This document shows positions 1 through 8,646 of a stretch of 14,755 nucleotides of DNA, one piece after another. Both the position numbers and the translations under genes were made by a program. Position 1 is the first letter of the stretch; each line of letters opens with the position of its first letter. The DNA lies in assembly GCA_005223375.1 (NCBI GenBank), contig RXOD01005324.1, positions 1 through 14,755 of the forward strand, in the 5' to 3' direction. The notes beneath the pieces were generated by a model that saw only the letters and a program-made list of their open reading frames with translations, was not told the origin of the DNA and searched no databases. Origin of the DNA: Amoebophrya sp. AT5.2 (lineage: Eukaryota; Sar; Dinophyceae; Syndiniales; Amoebophryaceae).

Positions 1-195
1 CAGACTGCGCGGGCCGCCTATGCTGGCGGCCCGGTAGATTGCGAATAGATTGGCTGCGCCGCGTCTCAGACTGCGCAAGCCGCCGCAAGCGGCCTGGATC
101 GCGAGCGGACTGGCTGCGCCGCGTTTCTTCAGATTGCGCGGGCTGCCTATGGCCATGGCGGCCCAGATCGCGAACCGCGCGCGGCTGCTCTTTCC
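1..195. repeat. Three tandem degenerate hairpin-forming repeats
   Basis: Three head-to-tail copies begin at 1, 67 and 130, each opening with CAGAYTGCGC, so the periods are 66 and 63 nt. Each copy holds an internal inverted repeat, for example GGGCCGCC followed six bases later by GGCGGCCC in copy 1. Copies 1 and 2 share the block GGCTGCGCCGCGT, and the corresponding stretch of copy 3 is diverged. Periods divisible by three leave a plus-strand frame open across the array, but that frame has no recognisable product and runs against the direction of all the genes. I read this as a GC-rich non-coding satellite or as the edge of a longer array cut by the window start. Function unknown. Confidence 0.7.
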
Positions 196-1441
196 GGGGT
201 TCGTACTGCTCGCGAGGTGCGAGAAGGAGGGCGAGAGACAGAAAAAGAACCCGAAGGAACGCGAAAGATAGAACGATGCCCCGGCGGTCTAGCAGTAAAA
301 TCACTGAGACTGAGGGCCCGGGAGTGCACGCGGCCCGTGGTGCTCTTGGTTTCGTTTCGTCACAGATCCATCTGCCGGCGCAACTTTATCAAGCGCCGGT
401 CGGGCGCCTTATCTTATGTCATGGCGCGCGGCTTCGCTTGTAAATCAATGTATACTCATCTTCACCATTCATCTGTTTCTGCTACAACTGCTCTGAATCT
501 GAAAGACTGCTTACTAAACCACTCTTCGAAAGAAAATTCCGCACCTATCGGTCCCCGGCGGCGAGGCGGCTCCTGGGGCTCCTGCGACTGGCCGGCATTG
601 GATACGGGGACGAACTACAACTACAACGAACTTCTTCAGGAGAGGTTCAGATTGCAAAGGTTCAGTGCCTGCTCTATCTAAAAATAAACAAGCAGACTCA
701 AACTACTAGCAAGCCGGGACCGGGTCCGGGAGGCATCTCTGTCTCCTAAGGGCCTGCTGCCGATCTGTTAGCTGTTGCTTGGTCAGCGAAGTAGCACCTT
801 CGAGCGACGGCATTCACACTTTCGCAGGCCAATCCAAGCGCAAGCCTCCGGCTAGCCGCTACGCGATCCGCCCTTGTTCTTCTTTTCAGTTCGTGGCTTC
901 ATTGCATTCTCATATGATGATTTAGATATAGATTTACCCAACTAGGGGCGTACTTCTAATGAATGAACAAGAGTAGACTGCAGCAAGTAGAATTAGAAAA
1001 CTCTCGGTCGGCTCCCGCCTATCGGCGTGCACAGGCAGCCCAACTCTCCGTGGTCCAATGTGTCCGAGATGCGAGGGTCGTCGTGCTTTCGCTTATGCAC
1101 GTGGTTGTTCATCGGGTCGCTCCCGTCAATGTCTAGGTGCGTGTCGTTAGAGCATCCCCTGCAAGTCTTCCTGCAACCGTGATAGGCGTCAGGATCAGCA
1201 TCATGGACGTCCCCCGAGTCCTCGAAGTGGCGAAACGCTTCCGAGCTGCTATGCCGGGGCCAATTCGGTGTAGTTCGTGTTCCGTATGATCAAATGAGTC
1301 CGTTTCTCGATAAATACTTATCTAAATCTATGTATAGTCGATCAATCTTCGAGATAAAGTATTAACTTGGTCATCTTCTACTTCTGATCCGGAAGAACCA
1401 ACTCTACAGCTGCTCTTTCCTTCCTCCACCGGGACATCTCA
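196..1441. other. No convincing gene; 3' flank of the secreted-protein gene
   Basis: About 1.25 kb downstream of the stop codon of the 447-aa gene. The plus strand has an open frame from about 217 to 681, but it lacks an ATG at its start, shows no recognisable domain and opposes the unidirectional cluster. The minus strand has no open frame of useful length between 330 and 1440. AT-rich patches near 910-960 and 1310-1350 could belong to 3'-UTR or intergenic DNA. I see no tRNA, rRNA or CRISPR structure here. Confidence 0.5.
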
Positions 1442-3624
1442 TCAGTATCGAACCGGATCAATCAATTCAAACTTGGAACGAAGCATCGAATTGGTCGCTT
1501 CTTGGTCTACGGTAAGTGTCCTCCCAGTTCCATATGGCGGAACCAGTTGGCCAAGTAGGTGAGTGGAGAGTAAAATTTTTTGGGGGCCTTCAATCAGGGT
1601 CCCCTTTATTGGCCGGTGTCGGTGGTCCTGCTAAGAGGCCAGCAGCTGGGGCTGCAGCTGCAATCCTAGGTGGGGCAAATAGCGGCGGCCTTTTGCGGTT
1701 GGCAAGCCTGGCACCGTCGCACCCTCAAGCTGACAGTAAGGCACTATTCTGGGCGCCCGCTTTTCCCCTGCTTTTAGGCTCTATCATCATTCAAGCCACT
1801 CGCCTTCCAACGTGGTGGGCTGCCACTTGTACCTCTGCGTCTACCCCGCCGCTCCATAATTCTAGGTCTAGTGACGCCTACCACCAATAATATTTTTATA
1901 CCTTTCCCTACCTCCACTTTCCACTTGTTCCTTTACCACCAGTTCCCTTCCTACTCCAGTCACGAAACTTGAACGCAACCTCGCCCGGATCTGGAAAGTC
2001 ATTGTCTTTGTCACTTGTCCACGTCGAGTTCCAATCGTACCTCTTCGCCCTCCCGTACAGCCCGCACAAAACTTCCTCGAAGCACCTCGCGTAGTCAAGT
2101 GGCACCTGGTATTTTCCGTGCTTGTCTTTATCATGGTCGCAAGCAGGAAACTTGTGCTTAAACGCGGCGATCTTCTCGTCGATAGTGCAGTGCGCGAAGT
2201 GCCCCTTGTGTACGCGGTCCGCGCAGTTCGATAAGTGTTCCGGATGGCACGCGGCCTTCCGCTGCCGCTCTGCCTCCTCCGGGTGCTCACTGTCGTCTTC
2301 CCAGTCCATGTTTTTTCGGCACTTCTCGTGGTCTGCTGTCACGGCGGCAACGCCTATGGCTTTCCCCCCTCTGCAGCTCTCCAGCATTATGTTTCTTGTT
2401 CCACCCGCATCTACTAATTCGTCGACATCCCGCGCGCCGCCACCGGCCCCCTTTACCTTCAGGGAGGCTGCGCTGGCCGGCGCCACGGTGCGGTAATTAG
2501 TAACCGCAGTGGCGCCAATCTGGCTCGTCTGCCGGCTTGCCTGTCGGCGGAGGCTGTCGGCGGAGGAAGTAGGCGCTGGTGCCGCCGGCGGAGGTAGTGG
2601 TGGTGCGCAGCACGGGAGACCTTGTTCTTGGAGCAGCGTAGACTCGTCCTCCTGCTCTCGTGGTTGCTCCAATTCATCTTCCGGATCATCTCCTGCTCGG
2701 GAGGTGGAGGTCGTGGTCGCGTCGAAGTTGTAGTACATCCTGGGGAGGTGGTCCCCGGCGTCGGCGTCGTGTTCCTCTTCATACGCTTCGTCCGAGAACT
2801 CCGAGTACAAGTCGCCTTTATGGCGAAACCAGATGACCAGTGGCTAAGAAGTGGTAAGTGATTTTTTGGGCGGGGGGCTCTTCGGGGTGGTCTTCGAAGT
2901 CCTGCTAAAAAGAGGGCAGCAGAAGTACTCCTGTACATAGCTAGGAGAAAGCGCGACCATTTCCGCGGTCGGCAGGTGTGGCATTGGTGTATGAGAGAGT
3001 ATGACCACCCAGCAAGCCCAGCCACTCAACAAGAACACAGCGCCACTCTGGGCGCCGGCCCCTTGTGCCCTGCTCTCATGCTCTAGCAGCAGCATCCTAG
3101 CGCCTGGCTTCCATGGCCTTCCTTTCCTTCCCGACGGCTCACTTCCCTACTGTTTCTAGTTCTACCCGCCCCCATCGAATGGGGCCCATTTGCCAGTTGC
3201 TCACTTACTTAGACTTACCATCTGGTCTCTCTCACTAGCCTTCCTCCGTCACCTCCGTGTACGAGTCGCCTTGCTCCTCCACTTCCACTTCACGCGGAGG
3301 ACGAGCTCGGAGGCTGGTTTGCTTTTGCTCCGTCCCCTCCGTGTACGAGTCGCCTTGCTCTTCCACTTCCACTTCACGCGGAGTAGCTCGGAGGCTGGTT
3401 TGCTTTCTCGCCACCTTCTCGACAATGCCGAGGGCGCCCCAAGTTGTACTACTACTAGATGAGGATGACAGAGACAGCCGCTCTGACACCGGCGGCCCAA
3501 CAAGGAACGTAGCTACCCTGGCGAACAGTAGTTGATGCACTGGGCCGCCCCCGCGGCTATCGCCACCCGCAAGCAAAGGCAGCAGCGGCAGCAGCCGCGC
3601 TGCGAACAACCTTCTCCTGCCCAT
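1442..3624 (-). CDS. Predicted secreted acidic, Cys-rich protein with tandem repeats (three exons)
   Basis: Not recognised as a known family. The proposed exons are 3624-3238, 2813-1939 and 1523-1442, giving about 447 aa. The ATG at 3624 opens a signal-peptide-like start (MGRRRLFAARLLPLLPLLAGG). Residues about 55-140 contain a serine run and two near-identical acidic repeats of about 28 residues with the core EVEVEEQGDSYTE, followed after splicing by a third degenerate copy, EEGDLYSE. A long low-complexity acidic/proline stretch follows. The C-terminal 150 residues hold about seven spaced cysteines and many His, Lys and Asp residues. Both introns are non-canonical: each is bounded by a direct repeat (AAGGC; GGAACTGG), and joining at the repeats keeps the frame and ends at a TGA at 1442-1444. 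Without removal, exons 1 and 2 run into TAG stops. A secreted parasite effector or surface protein is possible but is inference only. An extra upstream exon cannot be excluded. Confidence 0.62.
1524..1946 (-). mobile_element. Introner-like element R1 (non-canonical intron, 8-nt direct repeats)
   Basis: The direct repeat CCAGTTCC (plus strand) occurs at 1524-1531 and 1939-1946, a spacing of 415 nt. Excising one unit joins ...GGA ACT GG to G AGG ACA CTT in frame and adds about 26 codons before a stop. The plus-strand left end reads ATATGGCGGAACCAG, almost the same as the left end of R2 (TATGGCGAAACCAG). The other end carries an imperfect inverted copy (GGAAC.AGTGG on the minus strand). Internal blocks (TTTTTTGGG, GTCCTGCTAA, GGGCGCC) are shared with R2 at 2814-3242. 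The interior is in the same orientation as R2 and opposite to R3, relative to the host gene's direction. Confidence 0.65.
2814..3242 (-). mobile_element. Introner-like element R2 (non-canonical intron, 5-nt direct repeats and terminal inverted repeats)
   Basis: The direct repeat GCCTT (minus AAGGC) lies at 2814-2818 and 3238-3242, a spacing of 424 nt. Just inside it are inverted repeats: GAAACCAGATG at 2825-2835 and CATCTGGTCTC at 3219-3229 (one mismatch). Excision at AAGGC keeps the frame and fuses GAG GAA GGC to GAC TTG TAC. That junction recreates a unit matching the exon 1 tandem repeats at 21 of 24 bases. A standard-looking donor (ATG/GTAAGT on the minus strand, 3218-3213) and acceptor (CTTCTTAG, ending at 2843) lie inside the element, but using them would leave in-frame stops. 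The plus strand also has GTAAGT at 2854-2859, reading inward from the other end. Confidence 0.75.
3243..3406 (-). repeat. Two 81-84-nt coding tandem repeats in the secreted protein
   Basis: The plus-strand block CCTCCGTGTACGAGTCGCC occurs at 3252 and 3336 (period 84), followed in both copies by the same purine/pyrimidine-rich stretch and by GGAGGCTGGTTTGCTTT. The copies differ by a 3-nt indel and a few substitutions, so the minus-strand frame coding KQTSLRA...EVEVEEQGDSYTE is preserved. This supports the frame being translated. A shorter third copy (CTCCGAGTACAAGTCGCCTT) lies at 2801-2818, immediately across the R2 intron. Confidence 0.8.
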
Positions 3625-4504
3625 GGATATTACCGATGGACGAGGAGCGATATCTGGCTGCTCCGATGGAGCGATATTCCGGATTACCGATCCAGCCGGA
3701 TCACTTGTTGTCCGGATCACAGTTGTCGTCCGGATCCCCGATCCTCGCGACCCGCATGCTGCTCAAGCTCATCTTGAAGATCTCCTCATAACTTCTAAGT
3801 ACTTCATTGTCGCTTCCTCCTAAGATTCGTCTTTCAAAAATTTAAAAAATCGGATCTGATCCAGGAGCTGCTCGCTCGGCTCTCGACGAGGATCTAGAAT
3901 CTCATCAGTTGTAGCTTCTCGCGCCCGCGGGCATCAATAGCTTTCGCGTCGTGAGTTCTGCTAACTCTCTTATTGATCAATGAAAATGATGACAAACACA
4001 AATATAACCGCCGTGAGAGGTGGCAACTATGAGTCTCAGTAGCACCACTCTCCGCTACCACTGGAAATTATCCAGGTACCCCAGGTGGCTCATCTCACTG
4101 GCGGTTTCCAGTTCATCTCTCCAACAGGGATACAAGTAGAACAGTAGGTACTCAACCTCCAAGGTGGCATATAGCACGCAGTGCCCAAAGGAAGATCCCG
4201 CCACATAGCTCAGCAGTCGTGAGGATCTCGAGCAGTAGTCGAAGAAAGTCGACCACGCCGGCGAAGCAGGCTATCATGTTCGTGCTTGCCTCTATGAACC
4301 GTCTCGATACACATTATGGATGTCGTCCGATCATGAAACCGTAGGGCCTGCATGATGCCGTGAATGTGATGTAGATGTGATCAAAATCAAATTCAATTGG
4401 AGTATATATAAGTAATCTTCTTTTTAATTTTAAGTAGCGAGGAAGTAGTATAGTAAGATGAGCACCAGCTGGAAGTGGTCCATCACTCAGTTCGTAAAGC
4501 TGCG
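3625..4504. other. Intergenic stretch, no supported gene; short 18-nt repeats
   Basis: This region lies upstream of the secreted-protein start and downstream of the 104-aa ORF. From about 3690 to 3740 the motif CCGGATC recurs with 18-nt spacing (three times), next to other short repeats such as CGATAT and TTACCGAT, giving a locally repetitive promoter-proximal stretch. The rest contains only a 64-codon minus-strand frame (4508-4314) that overlaps the preceding stop codon in an ATGA arrangement and has no recognisable features. I could not identify RNA genes here. Confidence 0.5.
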
Positions 4505-4819
4505 TCATGGTGACTTCGAAGTCGTCTTCTTCTCGGCCTTCTTCTGCGCCTCCTTCGCGATTTTCCGCTTCCAGCGGTTCTTTTCGTTCACTGGATGTCG
4601 CCGTGAACGGAAAGAACCATAACCCGTGCAGTCCTTTGTGTCCTTCGGCGATGCGATGAATTGTTCTAATTGTAATTTATTTTTCTGAAAGAATATATGG
4701 GCTTGGTTTGCAAAATTTTGTACATCATTCAGTAAAGTGGAAACGCAACAGCCGATAGACTTCATCTTGGGCGGGGTATACTTGGTAGAGTGGAGTTGGA
4801 CCCGGCCCTGGTGGCCCAT
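4505..4819 (-). CDS. Hypothetical small basic protein, 104 aa
   Basis: The frame starts at an ATG (4819) and ends with TGA at 4505-4507. I do not recognise the family. The N-terminal part is mixed, the middle (residues about 25-55) is encoded by distinctly AT-rich DNA, and the C-terminal 30 residues are strongly basic (RSRRHPVNEKNRWKRKIAKE, then a lysine-rich tail), as in nucleolar or ribosome-associated proteins. The AT-rich middle contains a GTACAAAATTTTG...TATTCTTTCAG stretch that could itself be a short intron, which would remove part of the middle of the protein. Strand and position fit the unidirectional cluster. Product and exon structure are uncertain. Confidence 0.42.
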   Translation of the reverse strand: MGHQGRVQLHSTKYTPPKMKSIGCCVSTLLNDVQNFANQAHIFFQKNKLQLEQFIASPKDTKDCTGYGSFRSRRHPVNEKNRWKRKIAKEAQKKAEKKTTSKSP

Positions 4820-5161
4820 GATTCTCTAGCACTCCACTTCTCGAGCTCCTTGTCGTTCTGCTCGTTGGCTCGTCGCTTATTTTTTTATTCACGACTAGTA
4901 CAGTGTCGTCGACGACATCGACAGGCGCGAAGATGAAGATTTCGCACGTCTATAAAATATTAATGGCCTGAATTTGTATTCTGGCTATAAATATATATAT
5001 TTAAATACGGTGTCGGTGTATTGTTCCGGTGGCTGCTCCTGCAGCACCAATGGTACTGGTACAACACATACGCTGCTCGTACTGCTTTTGTATACAGAAG
5101 ATTCCATCCAGCAGCATTTCCTATGTTAAAAATCAGTGACGAGGCTCAACAGATCTCCGTC
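4820..5161. other. AT-rich intergenic gap
   Basis: About 340 nt between the stop of the large membrane-protein gene and the 104-aa ORF. It contains a notably AT-rich segment (about 4955-5005, with TATAAATATATATATTTAAAT) and no open frame of interest on the minus strand. It probably carries the 3' end of the upstream gene and the 5' end of the next, but no specific signal can be named with confidence. Confidence 0.45.
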
Positions 5162-8100
5162 TCACAGCGTTTCTTCGTCTTGCCCCCCTTCTCCGCCCAC
5201 GAATTCGTTTTTTTCTTCCAGCGCCAGGTACATGCTGCCCGCGGCGAGGGCGCAAGCGAGCCACACCGCGCACCAGCCGAGCCCGACTGTTAAGGAGGGG
5301 AGGACCAGGAACAGCGGGACGTTCAGCACGTTGTTCGCTCGGTTGCCCAGCATCTTCATCAGGTTGTTCCCGAACGAATGGCTCCAAGACTTCGCCTTCA
5401 CCTTCACCTTCGGCGTCGTCCGCAAAAACAGCACCGCCACCGTTATGAAGCGAGATCCAGCGATGGTACTCAGTGGCCAACTACTGGTATAAAAAAATAC
5501 TTCTTCGCGATGTTGGGTCGTTCCCACTTGGCGATGGCGACGGCGAGTGCCGATCATTAAAAATTTAAGGCGCTCTACTGAACGGTTTCAGAGATCATGC
5601 CCCAATTTGTGGAGGCGGGTAGAAAAAGGCGGACCTCTCGCTGGAGAGGAACCATCCATCGGGAGGTAGAGGGAATTGGAGAGAGCTACTGCTGTGGTGA
5701 TTCTTCTTCTTGGTTGTCAGCTATAGGGCGCCGGTGCAGGAGCCAGAGCCACAGCCAGGAATGTGCCGGTCATCTTACCGGCCGCGAAATGCGAATGCCA
5801 CCAGTGGTCCTACTACTGCAGCCTTCTGCTCAGGAGGACCACTAAAGACGACCCCCCGAAAAGGAAAAGAGCCCCCTATAATAAAAATTTAAATTTTAAA
5901 TTTCACCTTCACAACTAAGGACCTAGCTTGCCTACTTACCATCGCTGGTGAAGATCTCGGTCATCTCGCGCCGTAACCGTCGGGCCGCAGATGCTGAAGT
6001 GCACGGAGCTCCACAGCATCCAGAAGACCGCCACCAGCAGGTACCGCTGCAGGTAGGAAAGCCCGCCGTCGTTCCCGGGGAACCGCTCGATTCTGGTCAG
6101 CCGGTTCCCTCTCTCCAGCTTCCCGCTCCAGTCCTTGTCGGGCACCACCACCGTCAGAATGTGCAACTCATCTTTATCTGTATGTTTGTTGTTGTTTTCC
6201 TCCTCCGCCACCTGCGAGATTGCGCGGTTCAGAACGAGGACCAGTGCCCGCGCGCCCTCCTGCTGCACCTCGCGCGCGACCGCCTCGAAGGTCTTCGGCG
6301 ACGCGACCACGTACGCCCTCTGTCCGGGCGCGAACACGCTCGCGGGATCCAGCGGGAGCGGGACTAAAGAACCTAAAGATGAACTACTTCTACCGTGCTT
6401 GCCGAACAACGTGCAGAGCGACGAGGTGGAGTGAAAGGTGAGGTAGGCGCACTCCCGGTTGTGCTGCGCGCAGAGCTGCCCGCAAGCGTCCGCGGACTCC
6501 GCCTTCTTGGAGAGGTGGGAGAGCACCTCGAACTGGGGGCGGTTCTGCTCGTCGACGACCACCACACCCGCCGGCGGTGCCGCGATGGAGAGGTGCTTGC
6601 TCCACTCGTAGGAGACCACTTTGCCACCATAAGAACTTGAACTCGAACTCCGCGCGGGGGGACTGGAATCCGCCAGCCCGTACTCCACCACGTCGGCAGC
6701 AGTCAGCCCCTCCAGAACATTGCCCTGTCGTTAAATAAAATATTAATCAAAAGAACCTCCATTCACATGTACTATGAGTATTTATAGTATGCACAACGGG
6801 CACAGAAAGCCGGCCGGGAGGGCCGTCAGGTCCAGGTGGAGGGTCCTAGGAGCAAACTGCGCGCAAGGCGCGACCCTTCTCCGAGGACGGCAGGCGCGTG
6901 TCTGAAAGCAGCAACTGAAACAACTGTGGAAGCGATTCCGGAGGCCCCCTCCGGGAAATAACACGCAGGAAGCATCTAACACGTAGGAGGCATGTCAGGA
7001 GACATGCCAGGAGGGGCGAAGGAGCGCCATAGGAGACATCCAGGACGAAAATACCCGACAGAACAACAGCGCTGCGGCAGCCGAATAAAAAGATTCGAGA
7101 CAGTGACAGTATGGATGTAGTCAGTAAGTAATACAGAATAAGTATGTAAGAGTAAGTATAGATTAGCTACCCCCGCGGCTCCTGCAGCCAGGCTTGCTCG
7201 GTCGTTCCACGGGACGAAGGTTTGCGTGTAGCTGAGGGCTTTGTCGGCGTTGAGCTGGGTCCACGAGTGGTGTTCGCAGATGAACTCTGAGCCCGCGAAC
7301 ACGAAGAGGCACAGCGCACCCACCAGCGGGTTCAGGATGAGCGTGGTGCGCACGCCCAGTTTCTTTACCAGCTCCTGCGTGGCCATCACGTTCACCGCAG
7401 CGTTCAATCCTCCGGCCAGCAATCCGCACACGGTCATGAGTGTGAGCTTCTCGTCCTTCATGTGCGAGCAGGAGGGCCCGTTGAGCGAGGAACCGTTGTC
7501 CGGCGGGCAGGGGTAGATCCCCGCGAGGAGCACCGCCAGCTGGATGTCGATCATCTGGCGGATCGGCAAATTACTGTACGAGACGATGAACAGAAGAAAC
7601 ACGTACCGGTGGTTCACCGTGAGCGCGAGGCCCTCGATACTGCTCCACACCTGCTGCCGCACGGCCGCCCACACCGAAGATCCGGTGGGGGGCGCGGCGC
7701 CTGTTGTACTGAAAGAGCCGCCGCTAAGCTTGTACACGTAGGCCTTGAGGAGCTCGACGCGGTCGGACAGCGAGAGAACGACCTCCTTACCCCCGGCCAA
7801 ACGAGCCGTCGACGGCCGGGATAATTTGCCCGGATCCAAGTTTTGGTTTTGCCCGCTCGTCGCGATCCGGTCCCCGCGCGAAGACAACTGCTCGCCAGAG
7901 CAGAATGGCACCCGGTTATTTATTGAGGCAGCGCCGACGTTTCCATTACCATTTGGCGGTGTGTCGACACGGTCCAACTCGGCACCCAGGACCATGCGGC
8001 GCTGGCCACTCATCAACGGCCGGTGTTCCTCGGTGGAGGGGGGGTGTTGATACAGATCTTCAGCCTCCACCGGCGTTCCGTGGTCGCTGTCGATTTCGTG

Positions 8101-8646
8101 GTCGCTGCCGCCCTGCGACGCGACGCCGCGCAGTAAACTATCGTGCCCAGCAGCGGGGGACATGTTGACTCCCCGCTCGACGCCGGGGTCATGAACAAGA
8201 GCTAGGTGCTGCTCGATGTTCCCTGTGCTCGGCCTTATGGTAACACGCCCACCGCCGCTGATGGTGGACGATACCAGAAGCCCATTGTTCGCGGCCGACG
8301 CAGCTCCTACTGTCCCCGTCCCCCCGTACGTTGCATTTGAATTTAATATTCCGACGGCTCCGCCTGCGGTCGCCGGGGCCGGGCCGGGGAACGGCGGCGC
8401 CAGGGTGTTGCTGTAGTTGCCTCCCAAACTATTGTTCTGCTGGTGAAGACCTCCACCTGCTCCCTGAAGTAGATCCCCAGCACCCACCAGCAAACCGCCC
8501 GCCTGATCCTCGCGCAGCTTGCAGGCCTCCAGGGCATCGTAGGCGGGCACGGCCATCTCCGCGATGAGGAGCGTCACGAGCGCAATCGCGACCGTGAGAA
8601 CCACCGACCCCGAAATCGCGCTGCCACCGCCGAGATCGATCACCAT
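5162..8646 (-). CDS. Polytopic membrane protein with PAN/Apple-like and PA-like regions (three exons)
   Basis: The proposed exons are 8646-7171, 6724-5971 and 5439-5162, about 835 aa. The ATG at 8646 is followed by a hydrophobic helix (residues about 13-35), then about 300 residues of low-complexity Gly/Asn/Ser-rich sequence. Hydrophobic segments follow near 347-378, 401-421 and 434-452. Exon 2 has a short PAN/Apple-like Cys pattern (Cys573, 577, 584, 596; core CGQLCAQHNRECAYLTF). After it comes a stretch resembling a protease-associated (PA) domain (AREVQQEGARALVLVLN...ILTVVVPD). More membrane segments close the protein, including VLNVPLFLVLPSLTVGLGWC in exon 3. The first intron is GT-AG in phase 0. 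The second is introner-like and, cut at its ACGG repeats, rebuilds the hydrophobic join TVTVAVLFL. Transport or a sensor/adhesin role is possible; no specific function is assigned. The exon 1-2 link rests only on splice consensus and phase. Confidence 0.6.
5440..5974 (-). mobile_element. Introner-like element R3 (4-nt direct repeats, inverted-repeat ends)
   Basis: The direct repeat ACGG (minus strand) lies at 5971-5974 and 5440-5443, a spacing of 531 nt. Near the ends is an inverted repeat: TACCATCGCTGG at 5937-5948 against CCAGCGATGGTA at 5457-5468, extended by CGAGATC in both arms after a short gap. The minus-strand interior (from about 5900 down to 5590) resembles the plus-strand interiors of R1 and R2: GGGGGCTCTT, GTGGTCCT, GCAG, and TTCTACCCGCC near the far end. 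R3 is therefore inserted in the opposite orientation relative to its gene. A conventional GTAAGT donor (5939) and TAG acceptor (about 5480) also sit inside, and their use would also stay in frame, giving a longer protein. Confidence 0.68.
6725..7170 (-). other. GT-AG intron in the large membrane-protein gene
   Basis: Read on the minus strand, the exon ends GCC GCG GGG, followed by GTAGCTAATC. The far end is TTTAACGACAG before GGC AAT GTT. Both borders are phase 0, so 492 codons join to the next exon in frame. The intron is about 446 nt. It contains a perfect 8-bp hairpin (GGCATGTC AGGA GACATGCC, about 6991-7010) and a 7-bp one (CCGGAGG CCC CCTCCGG, near 6939-6955). Near its 3' end it has GGAGGTTCTT, also found in the intron of the upstream membrane gene. 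Confidence 0.55.

Noticed and set aside
39..681. Overlapping plus-strand open frames
   Set aside because: They are produced by GC-rich tandem repeats and random open sequence. The longest begins at GTG rather than ATG, has no recognisable domain and opposes the cluster direction.
1516..1890. Plus-strand 124-codon frame
   Set aside because: It lies wholly within the R1 element, and its similarity to R2 is at DNA level with a different frame pattern, so it is not a protein-coding relation.
2820..2856. Reading PLVIWFRHK before exon 2 as the end of a membrane helix after a canonical TTAG acceptor
   Set aside because: This segment overlaps the element's inverted repeat, and the matching GTAAGT donor would follow an in-frame TAG. 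The AAGGC join is cleaner.
2844..3095. Minus-strand hydrophobic frame (GAVFLLSGWACWVVIL) as a transmembrane exon
   Set aside because: It is part of repeat element R2, which has a homologous non-coding relative in R1. The direct-repeat splice gives a coherent protein without it.
5133..5492. Plus-strand and alternative minus-strand frames over exon 3 of the large membrane gene
   Set aside because: They are shadows of the hydrophobic minus-strand frame, which alone continues exon 2 in phase.
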